A stretch of DNA of 40,413 bases from a virus, in the IMG/VR virus record IMGVR_UViG_3300036832_001078, positions 1-40,413 of that record; one strand, given 5' to 3'. Every line of letters starts with the position of its first letter. The first letter of the stretch is position 1. A program made the translations under genes and the position numbers. The notes under the pieces were generated by a model, which did no database searches, was not told the DNA's origin, and saw only the letters and a program-made list of their open reading frames with translations. Positions 20,618-28,824 of the stretch are shown here, piece by piece.

Positions 20618-22606
20618 ATGACATTGTTGTCCGTGGTTAAGGAGGTTGTGCGGGTTGTTGGTGTTTCCGACACCTCGTCGATCTTTTCCAACATCACGGG
20701 CAACCGCACTATGCAGGAGATGCTGGCGCTCGCCAACGAGATGGCGCAGCGCATTGCCTATGACGACCGCGATTGGACCCAACTTAAACTGAGCGCAACC
20801 CTGGTCGGTGACGGCGTCACGACCGCGTTCGATCTGCCGGCCAACTTCAAGCGCATGTTGCTGACCGCCAACGTGTGGCGCTCGACCTCGACGCAGATCC
20901 CGATGCGCTTTGTTCCCGACACTGACGTCTGGATGCAGCGGCGGGCGGCCAACTACACCGACGGCAATGGCGAGTGGACGATCTACGGCGGGCAGATCCA
21001 CATTTTCCCGGCCATGGGCGTGGGCGTGACGGCCACGTTCGTTTACATCGACAAAAACTGCATCAACGTGGCCGCGGGCGGTGTCGGCACCGAGTTCATG
21101 GCCGATGGCGACACCTTCCGGCTCGACGAGCGCGTGCTCAAGCTTGGTATGATTTGGCAATGGAAGGCGCAAAAGGGCGCGGCTTATGCCGAGGATCTCG
21201 GCACCTTCGGTGATGCGATCGCCAAGGCCATGGGCACCGACAAGCCATCGCCGATCATCATCGGGCGCACCCCGCTGTCGTCGTCGTATGGCCCGCCCGG
21301 CGAGCCGGTGAACTTCAATGTCGCGCTGCAAGGCCCGCAGGGGCCGCCAGGGCCGCAAGGACCAGCGGGGCCGCAAGGGCCGCAGGGTGTTGTGCCGGAA
21401 GCCCCCACGGACGGGACGCTGTATTCACGCCGCGGCTCCGATGCGACGTGGCAGCCTTCGCCGACCGGTGGGGGTGGCGGGATCGCCGAGGCGCCGACGG
21501 ATTCGCAGTATTACACGCGTCGCAACACGACCTGGACGGCGATGACATACACGGCGCTGCCCGGCAAACCGGCGACTTATCCACCGACGCTGCCGATCGC
21601 CGAGAGCGATGTCACCAACCTCGTTACGGATTTGGCGGCGAAGGCGACGACGGCGGCGCTGAGCACGGAGACGACCAACCGGACCAACGCCGACACTACG
21701 CTGCAGACAAACATCAACGCCAAGATTGGCGAAGCCCCGACTGACGGCCAGAGTTATGCCCGGCGCGGGTCGGATGCGTCCTGGCAGGTCGCAGGAACGG
21801 GCGGCGGTTTGGCCGATGCGCCGAGTGACGGCACTGCCTATGGGCGTCTAAGCGCGACATGGGCTCAAGTCCTTCCGCTGGCGGGCGGCACGCTGACGGG
21901 CGCGCTGCTCTCGACCTCGCGCATTTCGGTGACGGCGGCGACCGAGCCGTCGGGGTTGGCGGCGGGCACGGTGCTGGCGAGCGCCAACGTCTCGAGCGGC
22001 AAGGCGTATTATCACAATGCTTATCTCTCTGCCGGTGCGACCAAGGCGTTGACGGCTGGCTATACGGCGATTGCGGATTTCGATCAGGCGGGCGGGTCGT
22101 GGGTTCTCAAGATCGGCACCAGCGTCGGCGCGAACGCCACCAGTACGACGACCAATTACATCTCGGTGGCGGCGACGGGCATCACGCTGGGCGCGAAGCT
22201 CACAGGATCGACCGCCAAGCTGACCACGATCCTGGAGCAAGCCACACCAAGCGCGACGGCGGCGACGGGCACGATCAATCTCGATGCGCTGACCCAGAGC
22301 AACCTGTTTTACACGACCAATGCCACGGCCAACTGGACAATCAATGTGCGCGCCTCCAGCACGGTGACGCTGAACACGTTCATGGCGGTCAACGATAGCG
22401 TGACGGTGGCGTTCATGGCGGCGCAGGGCACAACGGCGTTCTACAACAATGCGTTCACGATCGACGGGACGGCGGTGACGCCCAAGTGGCAGGGCGGCGC
22501 ACCGGCGGCGGGCAATGTGTCGGGGATCGACGCGTACGTGTATACCATTATCAAGACGGCGGCATCGACCTATACGGTGCTGGCGTCGCAGACGCAGTTC
22601 AAGTGA
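20618..22606 (+). CDS. Adaptor-like domain fused to collagen-like and tail fibre domains
   Basis: 662 residues. The first 215 look like a head-tail adaptor (gp4/gp6-type) of podoviruses: L-A-L-A-N-E-M-A-Q-R-I-A-Y-D-D-R-D-W, Y-G-G-Q-I-H-I-F-P-A and W-K-A-Q-K-G-A-A-Y-A. Residues about 238-257 are collagen-like G-P-x triplets (GPQGPPGPQGPAGPQGPQG). The rest is fibre: four A-P-[TS]-D-x-x-x-Y-x-R repeats, an L-A-G-G-T-L-T-G motif, and a beta-rich domain shared with the fibre at 30529. Fusing an adaptor to a fibre could attach fibres directly to the neck. The start is one base after the preceding stop. Confidence 0.7.
   Translation: MTLLSVVKEVVRVVGVSDTSSIFSNITGNRTMQEMLALANEMAQRIAYDDRDWTQLKLSATLVGDGVTTAFDLPANFKRMLLTANVWRSTSTQIPMRFVPDTDVWMQRRAANYTDGNGEWTIYGGQIHIFPAMGVGVTATFVYIDKNCINVAAGGVGTEFMADGDTFRLDERVLKLGMIWQWKAQKGAAYAEDLGTFGDAIAKAMGTDKPSPIIIGRTPLSSSYGPPGEPVNFNVALQGPQGPPGPQGPAGPQGPQGVVPEAPTDGTLYSRRGSDATWQPSPTGGGGGIAEAPTDSQYYTRRNTTWTAMTYTALPGKPATYPPTLPIAESDVTNLVTDLAAKATTAALSTETTNRTNADTTLQTNINAKIGEAPTDGQSYARRGSDASWQVAGTGGGLADAPSDGTAYGRLSATWAQVLPLAGGTLTGALLSTSRISVTAATEPSGLAAGTVLASANVSSGKAYYHNAYLSAGATKALTAGYTAIADFDQAGGSWVLKIGTSVGANATSTTTNYISVAATGITLGAKLTGSTAKLTTILEQATPSATAATGTINLDALTQSNLFYTTNATANWTINVRASSTVTLNTFMAVNDSVTVAFMAAQGTTAFYNNAFTIDGTAVTPKWQGGAPAAGNVSGIDAYVYTIIKTAASTYTVLASQTQFK
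21399..21865 (+). repeat. Four fibre repeats (A-P-T-D-G type)
   Basis: Within the fibre part, four units of about 20 residues start near 21399, 21484, 21728 and 21812. The consensus is E-A-P-[TS]-D-G-x-x-Y-x-R-R-x-S-x-[AT]-W; units one and three are most alike (YSRRGSDATW versus YARRGSDASW). Such units are common where phage fibres repeat a beta-turn. Confidence 0.8.
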
Positions 22607-23343
22607 ACGCCATGCCGGTGGTCGGATCATTCGCGGCGGCATCGAGCAGTGGACTGGGGCAGTTCCATGCTGCGGCGGCTGCAAGCGATCCCAACTTCGC
22701 CAGCGTCTCGCTGTTGTTGCACGGCGATGGCGCAAACAATGGAACGGTGATCACGGACAGTAGCAGCAATGCGTTGACGGCAGTGGTTGCCGGCGCGGTC
22801 ACATCGACAACACAGGTCAAGTACGGCACGGCGTCGATAAAGTTTGTCGCTGCGTCATCGCAATATATTACGATTGCGGACAATGTCGTGTTTGCGCTTG
22901 GCAGCGGTGACTACACCATCGAGATGTGGATTTACCAGCTTTCCGTTCCCGGTGCGACCGCCACGATCATCGCGCAGACATCAAGCGACTTGACCGGTTG
23001 GTATTTGCGCACGAGTGCCGCGCTCATTCAATTCAGTGCGCTAGGATCAGGTATCGGAGCGGTGACCCTTAATGCATGGCAACATATTGCGGCAGTGCGC
23101 GACGGGACTTTAGTCAGGGGCTATTTGAACGGCGTTCAGGGCGCTGCAAGCGCCGCTTCCGCAATCGGCGACTCGGCGGATTTCCTTCGCATCGGAGTCC
23201 TTAACAACGGGTCTAACGCAGCTCCAAGTCTGATTAACTATTTCGACGGCTACATCGACGATCTCCGCATCACCAAGGGTGTGTGTCGGTATCCGGGCGG
23301 GACAACGTTCACGCCGCCGACAGCGGCGTTCCCGAATCATTGA
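22603..23343 (+). CDS. LamG/concanavalin A-like lectin-type protein
   Basis: 246 residues from a GTG at 22603 that overlaps the fibre stop as GTGA; an ATG at 22612 is an alternative. The C-terminal 200 residues match a laminin-G-like jelly roll: S-V-S-L-L-L-H-G-D-G at the start, Y-G-T-A-S-I-K-F, F-A-L-G-S-G-D-Y-T-I-E-M-W-I-Y in the middle, and F-D-G-Y-I-D-D-L-R-I-T-K-G-V-x-R-Y at the end. These folds bind sugars. Placed just after the fibre gene, it probably serves host-surface binding. The domain call is strong. Confidence 0.8.
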   Translation: MNAMPVVGSFAAASSSGLGQFHAAAAASDPNFASVSLLLHGDGANNGTVITDSSSNALTAVVAGAVTSTTQVKYGTASIKFVAASSQYITIADNVVFALGSGDYTIEMWIYQLSVPGATATIIAQTSSDLTGWYLRTSAALIQFSALGSGIGAVTLNAWQHIAAVRDGTLVRGYLNGVQGAASAASAIGDSADFLRIGVLNNGSNAAPSLINYFDGYIDDLRITKGVCRYPGGTTFTPPTAAFPNH

Positions 23344-23389
23344 GGGAAATACACATGGGCGTCGATTTCCCCAATAAAGGAGACAGCAC

Positions 23390-23575
23390 ATGATCCATCT
23401 GATCATCGTCCTCGCGGTCGTCGCGATTGTGATCTCGCTGGTCTACTACATCCTGTCGCAGATCCCGATCCCCGAGCCGGCGCGCAAGTTCATCAACATT
23501 GCCATCGTGGTGATCGCCGCGGTGATCGTCATCATGGTGCTCTTGAGCATCGGCGGCACGGATGTGAGGCTCTGA
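23390..23575 (+). CDS. Small two-transmembrane protein, holin candidate
   Basis: 61 residues with two hydrophobic helices (IHLIIVLAVVAIVISLVYYI and NIAIVVIAAVIVIMVLLSIG) joined by a short PIPEPARKF loop. An AAGGAG signal lies seven bases before the ATG. It resembles the small Thivi_2564-type bacterial membrane proteins in size and layout. As the only small two-TM protein in the late genes, it is the best holin candidate, though no endolysin gene stands next to it. A different membrane role is possible. Confidence 0.6.
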   Translation: MIHLIIVLAVVAIVISLVYYILSQIPIPEPARKFINIAIVVIAAVIVIMVLLSIGGTDVRL

Positions 23576-23578
23576 GAT

Positions 23579-25201
23579 ATGGCCGCTTACCAAGCCTTTC
23601 GCCGCGCGCCAGTCCCGCCGCAGGTCGCGCAGCAGGTCCAGTCCGTCAATTTGCCGGCGCCGACGCTTGGGTTGAACGTGAGCGCCAATCTCACGCAGAT
23701 GGCGCCGGGGAGCGCATCGATTCAAGACAATTGGAAGCCTACGATGCAGGGCGTGGCGCTCCGCGGCGGCTGTGTGCGGTGGTGCGTGCTGCCCGAGAGC
23801 ACGCCGGTGATTTCTGCTTTCGAGTACGCCAGCGGCAATGTGCAGCATATGTTCGCCGGCAATGCGACCAAGCTCTACGACGTCACGGGCGCCGGCACAC
23901 CCACGCTGGTCGCATCCGGCCAGACCTCGGGCAACTACTGCGCTTCCCAGATGGCCAACGCCGCGGGCGACTACCTCATGGCGGTCAACGACGGCGGCGA
24001 TCCACCGCTGCGCTTCGATGGCGCGGCGTGGACCGTGCTCAACAGCGGCCAGATCACCGGGCCACCCGGATCCTCGGTCGTGGCCGGCGAGAACCTGACG
24101 TATGTGTGGAAGTACCGCAATCGATGGTTTTTCATCGAGGGCGGATCCATGAACGCGTGGTATCTGCCGATCGATTCCATCCAGGGCGCGCTCGCGATGA
24201 TCCCGCTCTCAGGGGCGGCATCAAAGGGCGGCAAACTTCTCTTCGGCGCGTCGTGGTCGATGGACGCCGGCAATGGCCTGGACGAGAAGTGCTGCTTTGT
24301 GACCGACCTCGGGGAAGTCCTGATTTTTAGCGGTACAGATCCGTCGAGCGTCGACAATTGGCAGCAAGAAGGCCGCTATACGATCTCGCCGCCCATGGGC
24401 ATGAATGCGCATATGCAGGTCGGCGGCGATCTCCTGATCGCGACGGTTGCCGGCATCATCCCTGTGTCCCAGGCCATCACCAAGGATGTGACCGTGCTCG
24501 ATCTGGCCGCGGTGACGCTGCCGATCCGCAGCATGTGGCGCGACGAGGTGCTGGCCAAACGCGATTGGGCCTGGACGATGAAGAAGTGGGACGAGTACGG
24601 CGGCATATTCGTCACGCTGCCGGGCGGCGTGGTCGGCAGTCAATACTGTCTGGCTGTGAACCCCGGCACGAACGCATGGGCGCGCTTTACCGGCTGGGAT
24701 GCGACCTGCTTTATCCGCCTGCGCGGCGATATGTTCTTCGGTACGCAGGGCGGCATCATCATGCAGGCCGATCAATCCGGCAACGACGATGGGCTGCCCT
24801 ACGTCGCGACCCTTGTCATGGCTTGGGGCGCATTCCCCGGCGGGCCGGCAGAAGTAACGTGGCATCAGGCGCGAGCAACGTTCCGCGCCAACTATGGCGA
24901 GCCGTTCCAGCCGCAACTTGCAACGACGGTCGACTACATCGTGACGCTGCCGCCGCCGCCGCCGGCCGGCGAGGATCCGGCCCTGTTCGATGTCTGGGAC
25001 GAGGGCAAGTGGGACGTCGCCAAGTGGGATCAGCCGGGGCCGAGCAAGCCGACCGTGCACAACACGCAGTGGGTCTCGATCGGCATGACCGGCTACAGCC
25101 ACGCGCCGATCGTGCAGGTGACGGTGTCGCAGCAGACCAAGCCGATCGTGGAGTTGATTGCCATCGGCGCAACCTATGAGCCGCGCGGGGTGACCGTGTG
25201 A
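23579..25201 (+). CDS. Tail or head-closure protein, beta-propeller-like
   Basis: 540 residues. It has repeated short beta segments with aromatic and Gly-rich turns (GNVQHMFAGNATKLYDVTGA, LTYVWKYRNRWFFIEGGSMN, DLLIATVAGIIPVSQAITKD), compatible with a propeller-like protein such as the P22 gp10 DNA-stabilisation protein. The W-D-E-G-K-W-D-V-A-K-W-D segment near residue 475 and a proline run (PPPPPAGEDP) separate a C-terminal beta domain. Position after the adaptor-fibre and before ejection proteins fits a tail-hub or head-closure role. The fold is inferred. Confidence 0.55.
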   Translation: MAAYQAFRRAPVPPQVAQQVQSVNLPAPTLGLNVSANLTQMAPGSASIQDNWKPTMQGVALRGGCVRWCVLPESTPVISAFEYASGNVQHMFAGNATKLYDVTGAGTPTLVASGQTSGNYCASQMANAAGDYLMAVNDGGDPPLRFDGAAWTVLNSGQITGPPGSSVVAGENLTYVWKYRNRWFFIEGGSMNAWYLPIDSIQGALAMIPLSGAASKGGKLLFGASWSMDAGNGLDEKCCFVTDLGEVLIFSGTDPSSVDNWQQEGRYTISPPMGMNAHMQVGGDLLIATVAGIIPVSQAITKDVTVLDLAAVTLPIRSMWRDEVLAKRDWAWTMKKWDEYGGIFVTLPGGVVGSQYCLAVNPGTNAWARFTGWDATCFIRLRGDMFFGTQGGIIMQADQSGNDDGLPYVATLVMAWGAFPGGPAEVTWHQARATFRANYGEPFQPQLATTVDYIVTLPPPPPAGEDPALFDVWDEGKWDVAKWDQPGPSKPTVHNTQWVSIGMTGYSHAPIVQVTVSQQTKPIVELIAIGATYEPRGVTV

Positions 25202-25680
25202 TGTTGTCCTATCTCTACAACAGCCACCACGTCGTCGCCGCCTGGGTCGCGCAGAGGATCCCGCATTGCCGGCGCGGCTGGGAAGCTTGCAGGGCGATCG
25301 GCATCGCCGACGATGACGATCTCATTGCCGGCCTCGTGTATCACAACTGGGAACCCGAGGCGGGGATTATGGAAATTTCGAGCGCTGCTGTGCCGGGGAG
25401 CGGCTGGTACACGCGCGAGACCATGGCGCGGCACTATCAGTATCCGTTTTTGCAGTGTCAGTGCCAGATGGTGGTTGTGCGCGTGAAGGCATCGGACGAG
25501 CGCCTGCTGCGCATGTTCGCGGTGCAGGGCTACGCCTTCGTGAAAATCGCGCGCCTCTTTGGGCGCAACGAGGACGGAGTGGTCGGAACACTTACTTATG
25601 AGGATTGGGCCAACAATAAGTTCAACAAACGGTTTGGGCATCACCATGAAGTATTCTCAGAACGTCTCGCCGCAGCGTGA
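25201..25680 (+). CDS. GNAT-like acyltransferase-type phage protein
   Basis: 159 residues from the ATG at 25201, sharing one base with the previous stop (TGATG). The sequence has a GNAT-like flow: an N-terminal helix, a beta-hairpin with L-I-A-G-L-V-Y-H-N-W, M-E-I-S-S-A-A-V, and a C-terminal R-L-F-G-R-N-E-D-G-V. No catalytic assignment can be made. Short GNAT-like proteins occur in podovirus late clusters. Moderate confidence in the fold, low in the activity. Confidence 0.55.
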   Translation: MLSYLYNSHHVVAAWVAQRIPHCRRGWEACRAIGIADDDDLIAGLVYHNWEPEAGIMEISSAAVPGSGWYTRETMARHYQYPFLQCQCQMVVVRVKASDERLLRMFAVQGYAFVKIARLFGRNEDGVVGTLTYEDWANNKFNKRFGHHHEVFSERLAAA

Positions 25681-25864
25681 CGCGATCGTCCGCGCGATGA
25701 TGGCGGTGTCGAACCCGCCGCCGCAGGTGTACATTCCGCCTGTCCCGCAAATGGGATCCCCACCACCCGTCAACCCACCCGTGGGACAGGCGGTGCCGCC
25801 GGGACGTCGTGTGGCGGCACCGTCGCCGCCCCAACAAATGCCGATGTTGCCGCGGAGGTACTGA
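25646..25864 (+). CDS. Proline-rich small protein
   Basis: 72 residues from the ATG at 25646, overlapping the GNAT-like gene by 35 bases; later ATGs at 25697 and 25700 are alternatives. The product is rich in Pro, Gln and Met (QVYIPPVPQMGSPPPVNPP). It ends two bases before the next gene. It may be a linker or structural protein; the family is not recognised. Confidence 0.5.
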   Translation: MKYSQNVSPQRDAIVRAMMAVSNPPPQVYIPPVPQMGSPPPVNPPVGQAVPPGRRVAAPSPPQQMPMLPRRY

Positions 25865-25866
25865 CC

Positions 25867-26829
25867 ATGGGTAAGCCATCAGCCCCCACGCCGCCCAACC
25901 CCGTCGACACGGCCCGCGCCTCGGAATCGACCAACGTTGGCAGCGGCGTCGCCAATGCGTGGCTGAACAACACCAATCAGGTCACGCCCTACGGCAACCT
26001 GACCTATGGCCAGACCGGCACCTACAAATGGAACGACCCCTACACCGGCGCCCAGTATGACATCCCGCAATTCACGGCCACGCAGACGCTCTCGCCGCAG
26101 CAGCAGGCGATCTTGGATCAGAACCAGGGCGCGCAACTCAATCTCGCGACCCTGGCCCGCACACAGTCGGGACGCATCGGCGACCTGTTGTCGAGCAATC
26201 TCGATCTGAGCTCGGCGCCGGCGGCTGGAACTGCGGCCGACCTGATGCCGGATAGCCCCAACAGTCTCAAGGTCGAGAACGCGCTCTTCGGTCGCCTTAA
26301 TCCGCAACTCGACCGGCAGCGCAGCCAGATCGAGCAGCGACTGGCCGACCAGGGCATCCGCTATGGCTCGCAGGCGTATACCAGCGCGATGGACGACTAT
26401 AACCGGCAGGCCAACGATCTGCGCCTCGGCGTCACGACACAGGGCGCGCAGGAGGCGCAGGCGATCTACAACGCCAAGAATACCACCCGCGCGCAGTGGC
26501 TGGCCGAACAATACGCCAATCGCAATCAACCCATCAACGAGATCACGGCGCTGATGTCGGGCGCGCAGGTGAGCAACCCGAACTTCGTTAACACGCCCAA
26601 CTACTCGATCCCGACCACCGACGTGGGCGGATTGATCAATACGAACTTCAATCAGCAGCAGCAGAACTACCAGACCGGCATGTCGGGCTGGAACTCGATC
26701 ATGGGCGGAATTTTGGGGCTGGGCGGTTCGTTGGGCGGGGCGTCGATCCTTGGGGGAAGTTTGGGGGGTGGTGGCGGCGGTTACAGGATTGGCGGAGCCA
26801 CTCCGTACACCGGCGGCGCTGGATGGTAG
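25867..26829 (+). CDS. Internal virion / ejection-type protein
   Basis: 320 residues. The N-terminus (NVGSGVANAWLNNTNQVTPY, then GNLTYGQTG) is a recurrent start of short-tailed-phage internal proteins. The middle is helical and Gln-rich, and the C-terminus is a Gly-rich stretch of about 60 residues (GGILGLGGSLGGASILGGSL). Gly-rich ends are common in ejection proteins that cross membranes. It is the first of three such genes in a row, after the tail hub gene. Confidence 0.6.
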   Translation: MGKPSAPTPPNPVDTARASESTNVGSGVANAWLNNTNQVTPYGNLTYGQTGTYKWNDPYTGAQYDIPQFTATQTLSPQQQAILDQNQGAQLNLATLARTQSGRIGDLLSSNLDLSSAPAAGTAADLMPDSPNSLKVENALFGRLNPQLDRQRSQIEQRLADQGIRYGSQAYTSAMDDYNRQANDLRLGVTTQGAQEAQAIYNAKNTTRAQWLAEQYANRNQPINEITALMSGAQVSNPNFVNTPNYSIPTTDVGGLINTNFNQQQQNYQTGMSGWNSIMGGILGLGGSLGGASILGGSLGGGGGGYRIGGATPYTGGAGW

Positions 26830-26844
26830 TAAAGGGAATGTGTG

Positions 26845-28824
26845 ATGTCTGATCCAGCCACATCAACGATTTTTGGCGGCAATACCGGCATCAGTTATGA
26901 AGATTTGGTGCGCCGGCAGGCGATTGCCCAAGCGCTTGCTTCGCAAACTTTTGCCGCCCCTAAGACATTCGGCGAGGGTCTGTATTCGCTCGGGAGCAGC
27001 CTTGCGAGTGCCTTGGAGAAGCGCACGGAACGACAACTGGCGCAGGCGCAGGCGGAGCGCAATGCGGAGTATTTACGCCGTATCCCGCCACCGCCCGCAC
27101 AAGGTGCGGTGCCGCCCCCTGCACCGAACGTCGAGCCGGGTCCGGTAGACACGGCTCCGGTCCCCACAACTGACGCCGCTCCGGCCCCCACACCTGACAC
27201 CGCTCCGCCAACGACAAGCTCCGGTGGCTCGCCTTCAGCCGCGATCACGGACGCGATCATGCAGGCGACGCCTGACCCTGATTGGCGGCGCTATCTCACC
27301 GGCGTGGCCATGGGCGAGGGTGGCCCGAGTGGGTCAGGTAATCCGTTCGGGATCAAGGGGCCGACCGCGAAGCAGTACGGCGTCACCGACGTCAGCGATC
27401 CGGTCCAGAGCGCACGCGCGACCATCGCATTGACCGGCGATAATATTAATATGTTCAAACGCGTTATGGGCCGGGATCCTAACCAGCTTGAGGACGCGCT
27501 GATGCACCAGCAGGGCGCCACCGGCGGCACCAATCTCCTCACCGGCAAAGGGACGTCGGCCGCTAACCTCACAGCTAACTACGTCGCCCCAAGTTTGCCG
27601 ATGAACCAACAGGTGGCCAAGATCGAGGGCCACTACCCCGTGTCGGATACCGTGCTGCCGGCTTTGGGACGCGACGGTATTGTCCAAGCCATAACCGGAA
27701 AACCGCCGGTGCCGGTGGTGGCCAGCGCTGCTGCCGGAACGCCGGCGACACCGACCGACATTCAACCGGCACCTCCCGCCGCAACGCCGGTTGTTCCGAT
27801 CTTCCCGAGGGTGGGGCCGCAACCAGCGCGACGTCCGGATCTAAAGGTGACACAGGCGGAAGACGACTATAACGCAGCCGCGATCAATCCCATGTTCAGC
27901 GCTAGCGAGCAGGCGGCGGCGCGGCAGAACGCCGCCATCCTTGCCAACCAGCGCGCCGCCTACAACACGAGTAAGAACCGCGACGACGATGCGGTCCTGG
28001 CCCGATGGCAGCAACTGAAGGATCTAGAGAGGGCGAGTGATATGGGGGTGGGCCAGAAGCGGGCGGAAGCCGTTAAAACCGGCCTAGATATTCAAGCCTC
28101 GCAGCGCGAGGCCGCGACACCGAAGACTCAGGAGGTAGGCGGCGTGCCTGTTATTATATCTCCAGCCCAAGGGGCGGGCGCAGGCGGAGGCGGAGGCGGA
28201 GGCGGAGGTGCCCCGGCTCCCACATCTGGAACGGCAGGCGGATATGGCACTTTCCAAGTTCCGCCCGCGATCACAAAGCTCGATCCACTTGAACAGCAAA
28301 AAGTAACAGGATTGATTTCCATGCTTCAGGCGGAACTGCAAATGAGTGGCGACCACAAAGGAAAGACACTGACGGACCCCGGCCCTTGGGGAAGAAATGT
28401 GATTGGCCTAAAAGGACCAGAGTTTGCACAGCCGTCGCTCATGACGCCCGAGTTCTCACAGGATTACAGCGGCGCAGTGCGATGGGCGAATGCGCTGCGC
28501 GGCATAACGGCTCCCAAATCAGGCGGTGCCATAGGCGATGATTCTCTGGAAAAAACATTGACTGATTTTTTCCCGCGCCCAAACGACACTGAGTCTATCG
28601 ATGCGAAGTTTGCCCGACGCGCCGTGACGGCGCGGTCTAATTTCGATGGGCTCAGCGAACAGGCAAAACAGAAATATCTCTACGACGCAGAACATAATCG
28701 GTTTGCAGTAAATCCAGATGATCCAACGCGGCCGCTGGCAGATGGCGCAACGGCAGTGATCGATGATGTTCCAGTGATCTCGAAAAACGGTCTGTGGGTC
28801 CCACGGCCCAAGGGAGGCCAGTGA
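26845..28824 (+). CDS. Internal virion protein with lysozyme-like domain
   Basis: 659 residues; the ATG at 26845 follows AAAGGGA at a normal distance, and a GTG at 26842 is disfavoured. Residues about 130-245 resemble a lysozyme/transglycosylase fold: W-R-R-Y-L-T-G-V-A-M-G-E-G-G-P, N-P-F-G-I-K-G-P-T-A, and V-Q-S-A-R-A-T-I-A-L-T. A Pro/Ala-rich linker precedes it and a glycine run lies at about 448-458. Such proteins are ejected with DNA and open peptidoglycan. The catalytic call is a fold-level guess; E in MGEGG is a candidate. Confidence 0.6.
   Translation: MSDPATSTIFGGNTGISYEDLVRRQAIAQALASQTFAAPKTFGEGLYSLGSSLASALEKRTERQLAQAQAERNAEYLRRIPPPPAQGAVPPPAPNVEPGPVDTAPVPTTDAAPAPTPDTAPPTTSSGGSPSAAITDAIMQATPDPDWRRYLTGVAMGEGGPSGSGNPFGIKGPTAKQYGVTDVSDPVQSARATIALTGDNINMFKRVMGRDPNQLEDALMHQQGATGGTNLLTGKGTSAANLTANYVAPSLPMNQQVAKIEGHYPVSDTVLPALGRDGIVQAITGKPPVPVVASAAAGTPATPTDIQPAPPAATPVVPIFPRVGPQPARRPDLKVTQAEDDYNAAAINPMFSASEQAAARQNAAILANQRAAYNTSKNRDDDAVLARWQQLKDLERASDMGVGQKRAEAVKTGLDIQASQREAATPKTQEVGGVPVIISPAQGAGAGGGGGGGGGAPAPTSGTAGGYGTFQVPPAITKLDPLEQQKVTGLISMLQAELQMSGDHKGKTLTDPGPWGRNVIGLKGPEFAQPSLMTPEFSQDYSGAVRWANALRGITAPKSGGAIGDDSLEKTLTDFFPRPNDTESIDAKFARRAVTARSNFDGLSEQAKQKYLYDAEHNRFAVNPDDPTRPLADGATAVIDDVPVISKNGLWVPRPKGGQ

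Noticed and set aside
21328-21390. Collagen-like G-P-x repeats as a CRISPR-like or tandem repeat element
   Set aside because: They are in-frame codon repeats of one fibre protein with no spacers.
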